Shown: positions 9,739 to 18,137 of the stretch, piece after piece
Position numbering within the stretch: position 1 is the first letter of the stretch
Layout of the letters: every line of letters starts with the position of its first letter
Assembly (NCBI RefSeq): GCF_001006305.1
Contig: NZ_LBHJ01000019.1
Location: forward strand, 186,001-250,000
Direction of reading: 5' to 3'
Length of the DNA stretch: 64,000 nucleotides
Source: Silvibacterium bohemicum
Lineage (GTDB): Bacteria > Acidobacteriota > Terriglobia > Terriglobales > Acidobacteriaceae
Notes under the pieces: generated by a model
Databases searched by the model: none
What the model saw: only the letters and a program-made list of their open reading frames with translations
Told to the model about the DNA's origin: nothing
Program-made: the position numbers and the translations under genes

Positions 9739-10722
9739 ATGGACTACGTCAACTTAGGCAAAACCGGCCTGAAGGTTTCCCGCATCTGTCTCGGCGCCAT
9801 GACCTATGGCTCGAAGAAGTGGCGCGAGTGGATTCTTGAAGAGGCCGAGAGCCGGCCTTTCATCCAGAGCGCGCTGGAAAGCGGCATCAATTTCTTCGAC
9901 ACCGCCGACGTTTATTCCCTCGGTGTAAGCGAGGAGATTCTTGGCCGCGCCCTCAAGGATTTCGGCCCGTCGCGCGACAAGCTGGTGATTGCCACCAAGG
10001 TTTTCAGTCCCATGGGCGACGACCCGAACCAGCGCGGCCTCTCCCGCAAACACATCCTGCATTCGATCGACGACAGCCTGCGCCGGCTCGGCACCGATTA
10101 TGTCGATCTTTACCAGATTCACCGCTTCGATCCGTTCACGCCCGTTGAAGAAACCCTGGAAGCGCTGGATGACGTCGTCCGCTCCGGGAAAGCGCTCTAC
10201 ATCGGCGCGTCTTCGATGTATGCCTGGCAGTTCCAGAAGATGCTGTACACGTCGGAGAAGCTTGGCCTGGCAAAGTTCGTCACCATGCAGAACCATTACA
10301 ACCTGATCTATCGCGAAGAAGAGCGCGAGATGATTCCGCTGTGCAAAGCCGAAGGGATCGGCCTCATTCCGTGGAGCCCGCTGGCTCGCGGTTTTCTGGC
10401 CGGCAATCGCAGCAAACAGGATAAGGGCGAAACCACCCGCGCCAAGACCGACGCCTTTGCCCACGACCTCTACTATCGCGACTCCGACTTTACCGTCGTC
10501 GATCGCATTACTGAGATCGCCAAAAAGCGCGGCGTCAACAATGCCCAGGTGGCTTTGGCATGGATCCTCTCCAAGCCCGAAGTCAGCTCGCCGATCATCG
10601 GAGCCAGCAAGATGTCGCATCTCGACGACGCACTGAAAGCGCTGGAGATCAAGTTGGAGCCGGAAGAGATCAAGGCGCTGGAAGAGCCTTATGAGCCGCA
10701 CCCTATTCTGGGACACAGTTAG
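9739..10722 (+). CDS. Aldo/keto reductase
   Basis: NAD(P)H-dependent oxidoreductase of the AKR superfamily, 327 residues, with a (beta/alpha)8 barrel. The catalytic tetrad is visible: Asp in FFDTADVYS, Tyr of the same motif, Lys in LVIATKVF and His in YQIHRFD. The cofactor-binding end has SPLARGFLAG and SSPIIGASKMSHLDDAL. AGGAG at 9729-9733 supports the ATG. Substrate cannot be told from sequence; relatives reduce sugar aldehydes and ketones. It lies 170 bases after the LacI gene and is closed by a strong hairpin terminator. Confidence 0.9.
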   Translation: MDYVNLGKTGLKVSRICLGAMTYGSKKWREWILEEAESRPFIQSALESGINFFDTADVYSLGVSEEILGRALKDFGPSRDKLVIATKVFSPMGDDPNQRGLSRKHILHSIDDSLRRLGTDYVDLYQIHRFDPFTPVEETLEALDDVVRSGKALYIGASSMYAWQFQKMLYTSEKLGLAKFVTMQNHYNLIYREEEREMIPLCKAEGIGLIPWSPLARGFLAGNRSKQDKGETTRAKTDAFAHDLYYRDSDFTVVDRITEIAKKRGVNNAQVALAWILSKPEVSSPIIGASKMSHLDDALKALEIKLEPEEIKALEEPYEPHPILGHS

Positions 10723-10745
10723 AGCAACAAGTGTTTTCCGCAAAC

Positions 10746-10780
10746 AGCGATGCCCTCCATTCGGAGGGCATCGCTCTTTT
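10746..10780 (+). terminator. Strong rho-independent terminator
   Basis: The 13-bp perfect stem AGCGATGCCCTCC (10746-10758)/GGAGGGCATCGCT (10763-10775) has an ATTC tetraloop and is followed by CTTTT. It sits between the convergent aldo/keto reductase and PilZ genes and may also stop minus-strand transcription. Confidence 0.9.
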
Positions 10781-10797
10781 AAATGGCTGAGGAGGAG

Positions 10798-11139
10798 CTA
10801 AATGTTTCCGGTGAGAGCGTCATCCAGCACTCCCTGAATGCCAAATCCCCTTGAGTCCGCTTCGCCCACGGTCCGAGTGACCGTGCCGCTCGATTCAATC
10901 CGCTTCTCGCCTGTGTTTCCGTCAGGCGACGGAAAGAGAATTTCGATGCGAACATTGCTTCCCATGGGAGGGCACTTGCTGCTGAGGATGAACGCTCCAT
11001 CCAGAGCGACATCCACCGTAAAACCTTCTCCGGTATGTTCTGCTCCGTCGTTCCAGTGAAAGATCACCGGCAGCCGCAGCTTATACCGGACAGCTGCTCG
11101 ACGTTGTAGTGCTCGCTCGTGCGTGAGGGTCGCATCCAT
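10798..11139 (-). CDS. PilZ domain protein
   Basis: A 113-residue single-domain PilZ protein, the family of cyclic-di-GMP receptors. The first motif, R-x3-R, is present at about residues 14-18 (QRRAAVRYKL). The second, usually D/N-x-S-x-x-G, reads DVALDG at residues 43-48, with Ala in place of Ser. The beta-barrel strands (VRIEILFPSP, RIESSGTVTRT) follow. The Ser-to-Ala change may weaken ligand binding but is seen in some acidobacterial paralogues as I recall. No partner gene is adjacent, so the process it controls is unknown. Confidence 0.75.
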   Translation of the reverse strand: MDATLTHERALQRRAAVRYKLRLPVIFHWNDGAEHTGEGFTVDVALDGAFILSSKCPPMGSNVRIEILFPSPDGNTGEKRIESSGTVTRTVGEADSRGFGIQGVLDDALTGNI

Positions 11140-11332
11140 AAATACCGCTCATGTTAAGTGATTTTCAAAAGGCTCCGCAAGTTATTGAATCTTTAAAGGA
11201 TATTAGTACGATTCAGCGCGCGGCCATACAACCTTCAGGGTAGATATATGGGAGCTTTGGGGGAGAATCCCTAGAAAAAGAGAGATGAGACGTGATCAAT
11301 CGGTTGGAAAGAGCCGCGTCCGGAGGCTGGAG

Positions 11333-11779
11333 CTAGTCCAGCGCCTCCGGATGGATGGCGATTTCCTTTTCGCCGGCGGCCTTCTTCTCCCAGTACTTCT
11401 TCACCCAGGCTTCGAAGCTCTTGCCTGCGGCGGTGTCGCGGCCGGTGAAGGCCAGGGCCGCGATATCCGAATAAGGGATGGTCAGTTTAGTGCGTTCCGT
11501 CGACGGGATGACGCGCACGGCGGAGTCCTGCAGATTCGAGCCGGTGCGCCGGTCGAAGATGTAGCCGGCGACCTGGCGTCCGTCCTTCAGGGTCAGAGTC
11601 ACGTCGCCGCGATAGTCAAAGGCTTTCTCCAGGGCGGCACGAATCTCCTCGTCCGAAGCCAGCGACGGAATCCAGCCTTCGAGATTCTCTTTCTCGCGTC
11701 CGGCAATATGCTCCAGCTCGTCGGCACTCTGGGTGCGCAGCTGCTCGATGCGAAGGTGCTCCTGTTGCTCGGTTGCCAT
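11333..11779 (-). CDS. Uncharacterised protein at the end of the hopanoid operon
   Basis: A 148-residue soluble protein without a recognised catalytic motif. The first third is charged and helical (EQLRTQSADELEHIAGREKE). The middle looks like a small beta fold (GDVTLTLKDGRQVAGYIFDR, then TKLTIPYSDIAALAFTGRD). The C-terminus is basic and ends EKEIAIHPEALD. The start at 11779 was chosen because AGGAG overlaps the hpnH stop and lies about 11 bases upstream. Only five bases separate it from hpnH, so the two are almost certainly co-transcribed and coupled. Its link to hopanoid modification or transport is inferred from position only. Confidence 0.7.
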   Translation of the reverse strand: MATEQQEHLRIEQLRTQSADELEHIAGREKENLEGWIPSLASDEEIRAALEKAFDYRGDVTLTLKDGRQVAGYIFDRRTGSNLQDSAVRVIPSTERTKLTIPYSDIAALAFTGRDTAAGKSFEAWVKKYWEKKAAGEKEIAIHPEALD

Positions 11780-11784
11780 TCGGC

Positions 11785-12924
11785 CTAGTCTCCTGAAACC
11801 GTCTGCAGCGAATCGCTGGCGGCAGCTACCGAAGGCTGGATCTGCACCAGCGGACTGGTGTGCTCCGGCTTCCATTCGTTGAGAAGCTTCTGCGCGTCGG
11901 GATCGGGATAGAGCGTCGGGAACATGTACCTCCTGGCGGTGACCAGGAATCCCTTCAGCGAGCTGAAGTTGTAATCAACGGCCGAGGCTTCGTGTCCCGA
12001 GTGGACCATGCAGTTGGCGCACTGGGGATTGCCGCTCTTTGCCCCGTAGTTCGCCCATTCGGTCGCTTCCATCAGCTCCGCGAACGTGTCGGCGTATCCG
12101 TCCTGCAGCAGATAGCAGGGCTTCTGCCAGCCGAAGATCGAAAATGTCGGCATACCCCAGGGCGTGCACTCGAAGTGCTGCTTGCCCATCAGAAATTCGG
12201 AGAACAGAGGATGGGTGTTGAACTCCCAGCTCTTTTTGCGGTTGGAGAGGATCATGCGGAAGAGCTTGCGCGACCGCGCCTTGCCCAGAAAGTGATTCTG
12301 GTCCGGCGCCTTATCGTAGGTGTATCCCGGGGAGACCATCATGCTCTCGACACCCGCCGCCATCAGTTCATCGAAGTGCGTGCGGACCGAGTTCGGATCG
12401 GCACCGTCGAAGAGCGTGGTGTTGGTGGTTACGCGGAAGCCGGCGGCCACTGCAGCGCGGACGCCTTCCATGGCAATGTCATATCCGCCTTCGCGGCATA
12501 CCGAGAAGTCGTGATGCTCGCGCTGTCCGTCCACGTGGACCGAAAACGACAGGTATTTGCTGGGCTTGAAAAGATGAAGTTTTTCTTTAAGAAGCAGCGC
12601 GTTCGTGCACATGTACACGTACTTCTTACGTTCGACCAGTCCGGCCACGATCTCCGGCATTTGGGGATGGAGTAATGGTTCGCCGCCGGGAATCGACACC
12701 ATCGGCGCGCCGCACTCTTCCACTGCGCGGAAGCATTCTTCCGGCGTCAGCTCGGCCTTGAGAATGTGGGCCGGATACTGGATCTTGCCGCAACCGGCGC
12801 ACGCCAGATTGCAGCGGAACAACGGCTCCAGCATCAGCACCAGCGGATAGCGTTTGCGCCCCTTGAGCTTCTGCTTCAACACATATGTGGCAACTGTCCA
12901 TGCCTGAGATATCGGTACGGCCAT
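11785..12924 (-). CDS. hpnH: Adenosyl-hopene transferase HpnH (radical SAM)
   Basis: Radical SAM enzyme of hopanoid side-chain biosynthesis that joins the 5'-deoxyadenosyl group to diploptene, the first step to C35 bacteriohopanepolyols. 379 residues. The cluster motif CNLACAGC supplies Cys38, Cys42 and Cys45. IPGGEPLLHP and SFSVHVDG are the conserved SAM-binding and substrate segments, and the length matches the family. It sits in the same operon as squalene-hopene cyclase and IspH, which confirms the role. The later steps (hpnG and others) are not in this window. Confidence 0.93.
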   Translation of the reverse strand: MAVPISQAWTVATYVLKQKLKGRKRYPLVLMLEPLFRCNLACAGCGKIQYPAHILKAELTPEECFRAVEECGAPMVSIPGGEPLLHPQMPEIVAGLVERKKYVYMCTNALLLKEKLHLFKPSKYLSFSVHVDGQREHHDFSVCREGGYDIAMEGVRAAVAAGFRVTTNTTLFDGADPNSVRTHFDELMAAGVESMMVSPGYTYDKAPDQNHFLGKARSRKLFRMILSNRKKSWEFNTHPLFSEFLMGKQHFECTPWGMPTFSIFGWQKPCYLLQDGYADTFAELMEATEWANYGAKSGNPQCANCMVHSGHEASAVDYNFSSLKGFLVTARRYMFPTLYPDPDAQKLLNEWKPEHTSPLVQIQPSVAAASDSLQTVSGD

Positions 12925-12941
12925 CGGTTCGTGTGTCCCCT

Positions 12942-13259
12942 TCAGTGTTGCTGCGCTTTGCGTAACTGCGCCAGCTCGATTTCTAGTTCTGCGTTGCGAC
13001 GGGTCAGATCAGAGATTTTTACGGCGTCGTAGATTCTCTCGAGTCGTTCCGCAGCACGTTTCTCGGCACTTGCAATCTCTGTCTTGAGTTCGGTTGAATT
13101 GAGCCGCAATTCGTCTCGCAGCAAACCGATCTCTTCCCTCAAATTTACATTGCCGCTGCGCACCTCATCCCGTAGCGCGTTTAATCCGGCAACGACAGCC
13201 TTGAGATCGGGAGCGACGACATCCTGCAGTGGCTGACGCAAATCGCCTACGATCGACAT
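12942..13259 (-). CDS. Small coiled-coil protein inside the hopanoid operon
   Basis: A 105-residue, highly charged, almost wholly helical protein. After a short amphipathic start (LRQPLQDVVAPDLKAVVAGL) it has continuous heptad-like sequence (LREEIGLLRDELRLNSTELK, AEKRAAERLERIYDAV, RNAELEIELAQLRKAQQ). AGGGAGG lies just upstream of the ATG at 13259, so this start was preferred over an ATG at 13289 that touches the shc stop. It may be a scaffold or membrane-associated partner of the cyclase or HpnH. Nothing in the sequence proves a function. Confidence 0.7.
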   Translation of the reverse strand: MSIVGDLRQPLQDVVAPDLKAVVAGLNALRDEVRSGNVNLREEIGLLRDELRLNSTELKTEIASAEKRAAERLERIYDAVKISDLTRRNAELEIELAQLRKAQQH

Positions 13260-13289
13260 CGCACTTCCTCCCTTAATCTCAGCCGGCAT

Positions 13290-15416
13290 TTAGTCCTTCT
13301 CCAAGGCTCGCTTGTAGTTCGTCAATGCCAGCAGTGGGAAGTAGTCCCTGTAGAGGTGGTAGGCGAGGTAAAACACTCGCGGAAACCCTGTCCCGGTGTA
13401 AATCGCCTGCCTCTGCGGTCCTGAGCCTACACTCTCGTCCCACGAACCATCTGGCTGCTGATACTTCAACAACCACTTGATGCCTTTGGCGACCGAGTCG
13501 CTGCGTTTATCGCCGGCGGCCAGCAGTCCCAGAACCGCCCAGGCGGTCTGCGAAGGCGTACTCAGGCCAATACCGCGCGTGACCGGATCGTCGTAGCTGT
13601 TGCAGCTCTCACCCCATCCGCCGTCGGCATTCTGCACTGAGCGAATCCACTCCGCTGCCTGCTGGATCTGCGGCTCGTGGTTCCAGACGCCAATCGCTTC
13701 CAAACCGCGCAGGACCAGAAACGTGCCGTAGATATAGTTGACGCCCCAGCGACCGAACCAGCTGCCGTCCGGCTCCTGTTCGTCGTAGACAAACTTGATG
13801 GCCCGCTCGATGCGCTTGTCCTTGCGGGTAAAGCCGTAGGTCGCCAGCGCTTCCAGGATTCGCCCCGTGATGTCGACGGTCGGCGGATCGAGCATGGCGT
13901 TGTGATCGGCGAACGGGATGTACTGGAAGATCATCTTCGTATTGTCTTTATCGAAGCTGGCCCAGCCGCCGTTCTTGCACTGCATAGAGAAAATCCAATC
14001 GATGGCCCGCTGCGAGACGTCGTACTGATAGCGCTCGCGGGGGTTGTCGACCTTGTTTAAAGCAAGAAGAACCTGTCCGGAATCATCGACATCCGGGTAG
14101 AACTCATTGTTGAACTCGAAGTACCATCCGCCCGGCTCTACGCGGGGCACCTTTACCGACCAGTCACCTTTATGCCGAACTTCCTTGGAGAGCATCCAGT
14201 CGGCGGCCTTAAGCAGACGGGCGTCGTTGCGCGGCACGCCGGCTTCACCCAAGGCATAGACCGCCTGCGCCGTGTCCCACACCGGCGAAACACAGGGCTG
14301 CATGCGGAAGGTGGGCTGCGGATAATCTTTGGTCCCATTCGGCGCGTCGATGCCGAGCTTTTCGAACTCGTCCATGGCGCGGATGACCTGGGGATCGTCG
14401 AGCGAGTAGCCCAGGCAGCGCATGGCGATGATGGAGTTCAACATGGCAGGATAAATTGCGCCCAGACCATCCGACATCTCGAAACGCTCCAGCATCCACT
14501 TCTCAGCCTTCTTGAGCGCGATCTTGCGCAGGGGGCGGATGTGAATACGCTCCATCCAGTGCACGATACGGTCGACGAGGAGAAAGAAATTTCGCCAGCT
14601 GATCTTGTTTTTGCGATCGAAGCGAAGGTGCAGGTCGGCGTTGGTGCGGCCGCCGACAAAAAGCTCGTCGATTCCCTGTTCGGTAGGAATTTTTTTAAAC
14701 GGCTTCTTGGCATACGCAATGGAAAGCGGGACCAGAATGGCGCGGGACCAGGAGGATATCTCGTAAATGTTGAAATAAAACCAGTTAGGGAAGAGCACGA
14801 TCTCCGGCGGAACGGCCGGGACGGCGTCGTACTCATACTGCCCTAGAAAGCAAAGATATATCTTAGTGAAGGTGTTGCACTCAACAACGCCGCCGTGAGC
14901 GAGGATCCAATCGCGCGCGCGGCTCATGTCGGGGCGGTCGGGAGAGATGCGCATTAGCTTGCCCGCGAAGTAGCATTTCACGGTAAGGCTGATATTCGAA
15001 GGGCCGCCGGGGTAGATCGACCAGCCGCCGTCGGCGTTTTGGTAACGCCAGATCTCGGTCATGGCACGCTGAAGCTTGTCTTCGTTGCCGGCCCTGGTGC
15101 CCAGTAATTCATGGGCAAAGATGTAATCCGCTTCCAGCAGGGGGTCGGCTTCGAGCTCTCCGCACCAGAATCCGGCGGGATCCTGCTGCGAAAAAATGTA
15201 ATCACGGGAGCGATGCGCGGCGGCTTCGACGTCCTGAAGATCGGCGTCGATCCGGCCGAAGCGGACGCGGCCGTTCTCGCGTGGCGTATCGTTTTCCGCC
15301 ACATGCCCCGGAGTGCCGGCATTCGATGCTGCGGAGCGGGACTTGGAGCCTACAGATTGCGGGGATACAGGGTGATCAGGTGCTCCGGGTTGTGGTGTAT
15401 CGAATGTTGTACTCAT
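13290..15416 (-). CDS. shc: Squalene-hopene cyclase
   Basis: Membrane-bound triterpene cyclase that folds squalene into hopene. 708 residues, slightly longer than usual because of a ~50-residue polar N-terminal tail. The protonating acid motif is DVDD at residues 442-445 (normally followed by T-A, here S-G). QW repeats stabilise the two alpha-barrels: NADGGWSIYPGG, CKNGGWASFDKD, EPDGSWFGRWGVNYIYG, NADGGWGES and QPDGSWDES. It is the central gene of the hopanoid operon. It lies 46 bases downstream of ispH, and its stop codon abuts the coiled-coil gene. Confidence 0.96.
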   Translation of the reverse strand: MSTTFDTPQPGAPDHPVSPQSVGSKSRSAASNAGTPGHVAENDTPRENGRVRFGRIDADLQDVEAAAHRSRDYIFSQQDPAGFWCGELEADPLLEADYIFAHELLGTRAGNEDKLQRAMTEIWRYQNADGGWSIYPGGPSNISLTVKCYFAGKLMRISPDRPDMSRARDWILAHGGVVECNTFTKIYLCFLGQYEYDAVPAVPPEIVLFPNWFYFNIYEISSWSRAILVPLSIAYAKKPFKKIPTEQGIDELFVGGRTNADLHLRFDRKNKISWRNFFLLVDRIVHWMERIHIRPLRKIALKKAEKWMLERFEMSDGLGAIYPAMLNSIIAMRCLGYSLDDPQVIRAMDEFEKLGIDAPNGTKDYPQPTFRMQPCVSPVWDTAQAVYALGEAGVPRNDARLLKAADWMLSKEVRHKGDWSVKVPRVEPGGWYFEFNNEFYPDVDDSGQVLLALNKVDNPRERYQYDVSQRAIDWIFSMQCKNGGWASFDKDNTKMIFQYIPFADHNAMLDPPTVDITGRILEALATYGFTRKDKRIERAIKFVYDEQEPDGSWFGRWGVNYIYGTFLVLRGLEAIGVWNHEPQIQQAAEWIRSVQNADGGWGESCNSYDDPVTRGIGLSTPSQTAWAVLGLLAAGDKRSDSVAKGIKWLLKYQQPDGSWDESVGSGPQRQAIYTGTGFPRVFYLAYHLYRDYFPLLALTNYKRALEKD

Positions 15417-15462
15417 GCTGTCCGAATCGCCGGCCGCGGTGCGCCGGTCATGCTAATTCCAT

Positions 15463-16491
15463 TTAGACCGTCGCCGGAGTTGTTCCGGGAGCGGATTGGA
15501 TGGCTTGCACTATCTCCGGCGGTAAGCCGAAGCGGACGTTCTCGGGCATTACTTCCACTTCTTCGACGGACCCGAAACCGCGATCCTTCAGATACGCGAC
15601 GACATCTTCGACCAGGACTTCTGGAGCCGAAGCGCCGGCGGTAACCGCTACGGTAGAGACCCCATCCAGCCATACGGAATCGATGGCCCTGGAGTTCTCG
15701 ATAAGATAGCTGCGCGTGCTGAGATTTTGCGAAACCTCAACCAGCCGGTTGGAGTTGGAGCTGTTGTTGGAGCCAACCACGAGGACCAGGTCCGCCTGGT
15801 GCGCCACGTTCTTCACCGCCGTCTGGCGGTTCTCGGTGGCATAGCAGATGTCCTGGGAGTGCGGCCCGGCGATCTTGGGAAACTTGTCTTTGAGCGCTTG
15901 GATAATGTCCCGCGCTTCGTCGAGCGACAGGGTGGTCTGGGTGAGGTAGGCGACGTGTTCCGGATCGGGGACCTGTAATGTCTGCACTTCTTCGACGCTG
16001 GAGACGACCTGGGTCACGTCGGGCGCTTCGCCCAGGGTGCCTTCGATCTCGTCGTGATCGCGATGGCCGATAAGAATCAGCGAATAGCCCTGCTTAGCGA
16101 ACTTGATGGCTTCGACGTGAACCTTGGTGACGAGCGGGCAGGTGGCGTCGATCACTTTGAGCTTGCGCTCCTTGGACTGCTCGCGGACGGCAGGCGACAC
16201 ACCGTGGGCGCTGTAGATCACGCGCATGCCCGACGGGACCTGGTCGATGTCATCGACGAAAATTGCGCCCTTAGCCGCTAACTCATCCACTACAAAGCGG
16301 TTATGGACGATCTCCTTGCGCACGTAGATGGGCGCGCCGAAGGTTTCGAGGGCAATCTTGACGATATCGATGGCGCGCACCACGCCAGCGCAGAAACCGC
16401 GCGGCTTGAGAAGGAGAACTCGCTTATCAGTGGCTGTCGGCTCGGCGATATCGGAGCCGGGGGCATTGGTTGCAAAAGTGGTGGCAGTCAC
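15463..16491 (-). CDS. ispH: 4-hydroxy-3-methylbut-2-enyl diphosphate reductase
   Basis: Last enzyme of the MEP pathway, reducing HMBPP to IPP and DMAPP with an iron-sulfur cluster. The three cluster cysteines are Cys34 (RGFCAGV), Cys118 (DATCPLVTK) and Cys216 (DICYATENRQ). The active-site SNNSSNSNRL and TAGASAPEVLVED motifs are complete. 342 residues, with a ~22-residue N-terminal extension compared with E. coli IspH. It is first in the hopanoid operon, so isoprenoid precursor supply and squalene cyclisation are likely co-expressed. Confidence 0.96.
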   Translation of the reverse strand: MTATTFATNAPGSDIAEPTATDKRVLLLKPRGFCAGVVRAIDIVKIALETFGAPIYVRKEIVHNRFVVDELAAKGAIFVDDIDQVPSGMRVIYSAHGVSPAVREQSKERKLKVIDATCPLVTKVHVEAIKFAKQGYSLILIGHRDHDEIEGTLGEAPDVTQVVSSVEEVQTLQVPDPEHVAYLTQTTLSLDEARDIIQALKDKFPKIAGPHSQDICYATENRQTAVKNVAHQADLVLVVGSNNSSNSNRLVEVSQNLSTRSYLIENSRAIDSVWLDGVSTVAVTAGASAPEVLVEDVVAYLKDRGFGSVEEVEVMPENVRFGLPPEIVQAIQSAPGTTPATV

Positions 16492-16600
16492 ATTGATTAG
16501 TATACCGTTCTGAAGTGCAAGCGAACAGTAGTAACCGAGTCACGCCCGCGAATAGAAAGCGGCGGAAATTTGAATCCAGCGGAGAAAATCCACACTTCTC

Positions 16601-17977
16601 TTACTGGAAACCGTAGAGTTGAGCGGCTGTTCCGCGCAGCACCATCTGGGCAATGGAGGCGGCACGTTCCCTGCCGATCTCTCCATCGCGCAGCATTCCG
16701 GTCAGCGCCAATCCCAGGGCCTGGCGGGCGTTGCGGTTGGCAATCCATGCTGCTTCTTCCCATCCCATCGATTCGGAGAACGGGTAGCCATCGGTCCCGA
16801 ACATCACCTTATCCGGGAAGGTTTCCAGCCATTCACGGAGCCAATTGGCCATGGTTCGCGGAGGAAAGGTGAGCGACTGCTGCGAGAGATCGAGATAGAC
16901 ATTCGGCTTCTGAAGCAGCGCTCCAGCTTCGCGCACGAAGGGCCAGCCGCCATGAAGCATCACGAAATGGGTTTTGCGAAGCCGGGGATCGTTGAAGATA
17001 TTCTCCAGCAGCATGGGATTCCCCTTGGCGACATCGAAATACCCTCCGCCGCCGGACATGGTGTGAAGATGGACCGGCAAGCCGAGCCGGCCGCACTCCG
17101 CGGCGATGGAGCGGAAGAGAAAATCCTGCAGGGCCTTGTATTCGATCGGATCGGGACGGCCGCCTGCGGCCCACTTTGCATAGATACGCTCCGCGGTCTC
17201 CCGCGGCACGTCGGCAAAGTCGAATCCTCGCAGATAGGCGACCTCGAACTTCTCAGCTACCGCTCCTCCTGCCTTTTGCCGTTCCAGGGTCGGAGTGACC
17301 ACGCGAGTCAGATACTCCGCGAGAGTTGCCGGAGCTGCCTGCAGTCCAGCCGCCTGCAGATATTGTTTGCGCAGCCGCTCTTCGAGCGGGAAGAACTGCG
17401 CCCGGTCCGGCGTTGCCGCTGTGAGGCTGCCGTTGTCCAGCGGAAACAACAGCGCGTCGATGTAGGGTACCCAGCGAAAGCGTGGCGCGGCCAATCCCGT
17501 CCCCATCGCGACGCGATTGCCAAGCATGGTCGCGATGTCCGTCTGATCCAGCACCCAGGCGGCATAATGCTCGCCCTCCCGGGTTTTGATCCGGGCGCGG
17601 GCTGCGTTGAGCTGCTTGAGCCCATCGGCATCGAGCGGAGCTGTCGCATCGAAACCCCACAGCGCCTTCCAGGCCAGCGGCAGCTGCGGATTGTCCGGAC
17701 GCCATGCCACGGGATCGGTCTCCGGCTCCATGTTGTCCACGGGCAGGGCGTCAAAGTTGCGATCCGTGCCGTCGTTCGGAGGCGGCAGTACCGGGTGCGC
17801 GTGGTTATCGATGGCCTTGATGGAGGCGATGACCGCGGCGATTTGGGGATCGATGTCGCGCGTTACATCGTTCGCAGGCGATTGGCTTTGCGCGAGACAG
17901 GACATGCCGCAGAGCCAGACCGCCAGCAGCAAGCGGGGCCACACAAATGCGACGCGGGAAGGAAGAAAAACCATCAC
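16601..17977 (-). CDS. Exported amidohydrolase-family metal-dependent hydrolase
   Basis: A 458-residue TIM-barrel hydrolase of the amidohydrolase-2 type. The N-terminus (VWPRLLLAVWLCGMSCLAQS) looks like a signal peptide with a possible lipobox-like Cys. Metal-ligand motifs appear in order: AIDNHAHP (HxH on strand 1), LPVHLHTMSG, VMLHGGWPF and KVMFGTDGYPFSE, the last providing the catalytic Asp. The substrate is not evident; relatives act on small amides, lactones or carboxylates. The protein would act outside the cytoplasm if the signal is real. An oppositely oriented frame of the same length is only its shadow. Confidence 0.8.
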   Translation of the reverse strand: MMVFLPSRVAFVWPRLLLAVWLCGMSCLAQSQSPANDVTRDIDPQIAAVIASIKAIDNHAHPVLPPPNDGTDRNFDALPVDNMEPETDPVAWRPDNPQLPLAWKALWGFDATAPLDADGLKQLNAARARIKTREGEHYAAWVLDQTDIATMLGNRVAMGTGLAAPRFRWVPYIDALLFPLDNGSLTAATPDRAQFFPLEERLRKQYLQAAGLQAAPATLAEYLTRVVTPTLERQKAGGAVAEKFEVAYLRGFDFADVPRETAERIYAKWAAGGRPDPIEYKALQDFLFRSIAAECGRLGLPVHLHTMSGGGGYFDVAKGNPMLLENIFNDPRLRKTHFVMLHGGWPFVREAGALLQKPNVYLDLSQQSLTFPPRTMANWLREWLETFPDKVMFGTDGYPFSESMGWEEAAWIANRNARQALGLALTGMLRDGEIGRERAASIAQMVLRGTAAQLYGFQ

Positions 17978-18025
17978 AAGGTGAAGCTAGCATGATCGGG
18001 GATTGGTCGGCGTTAAGCTCGCCTC

Positions 18026-18080
18026 AGCGGCTGAAGCCGCTTCTATCGTGCATTGTTAATGTGCGAGCTGAAGCTCGCAC
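18026..18080. repeat. Pair of GCTGAAGC-core hairpins
   Basis: Two perfect hairpins lie 19 bases apart in the 160-base gap between two minus-strand genes. AGCGGCT-GA-AGCCGCT is at 18026-18041 and GTGCGAGCT-GA-AGCTCGCAC at 18061-18080. The same core occurs as a pair at 25258-25305, so this is a dispersed repeat type. The second hairpin could slow transcription, but there is no T-run. Confidence 0.7.
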
Positions 18081-18137
18081 CTACCAGTCCGCTGTGCACC
18101 TACCCTTTTGCCGCGCCTACCCGTCTGCTGCGCGTGG

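Noticed and set aside
16619-17995. 458-codon plus-strand frame opposite the amidohydrolase
   Set aside because: Exactly antisense to a gene with clear metal-ligand motifs; the plus-strand product is Arg/Gly/His-rich without family features.
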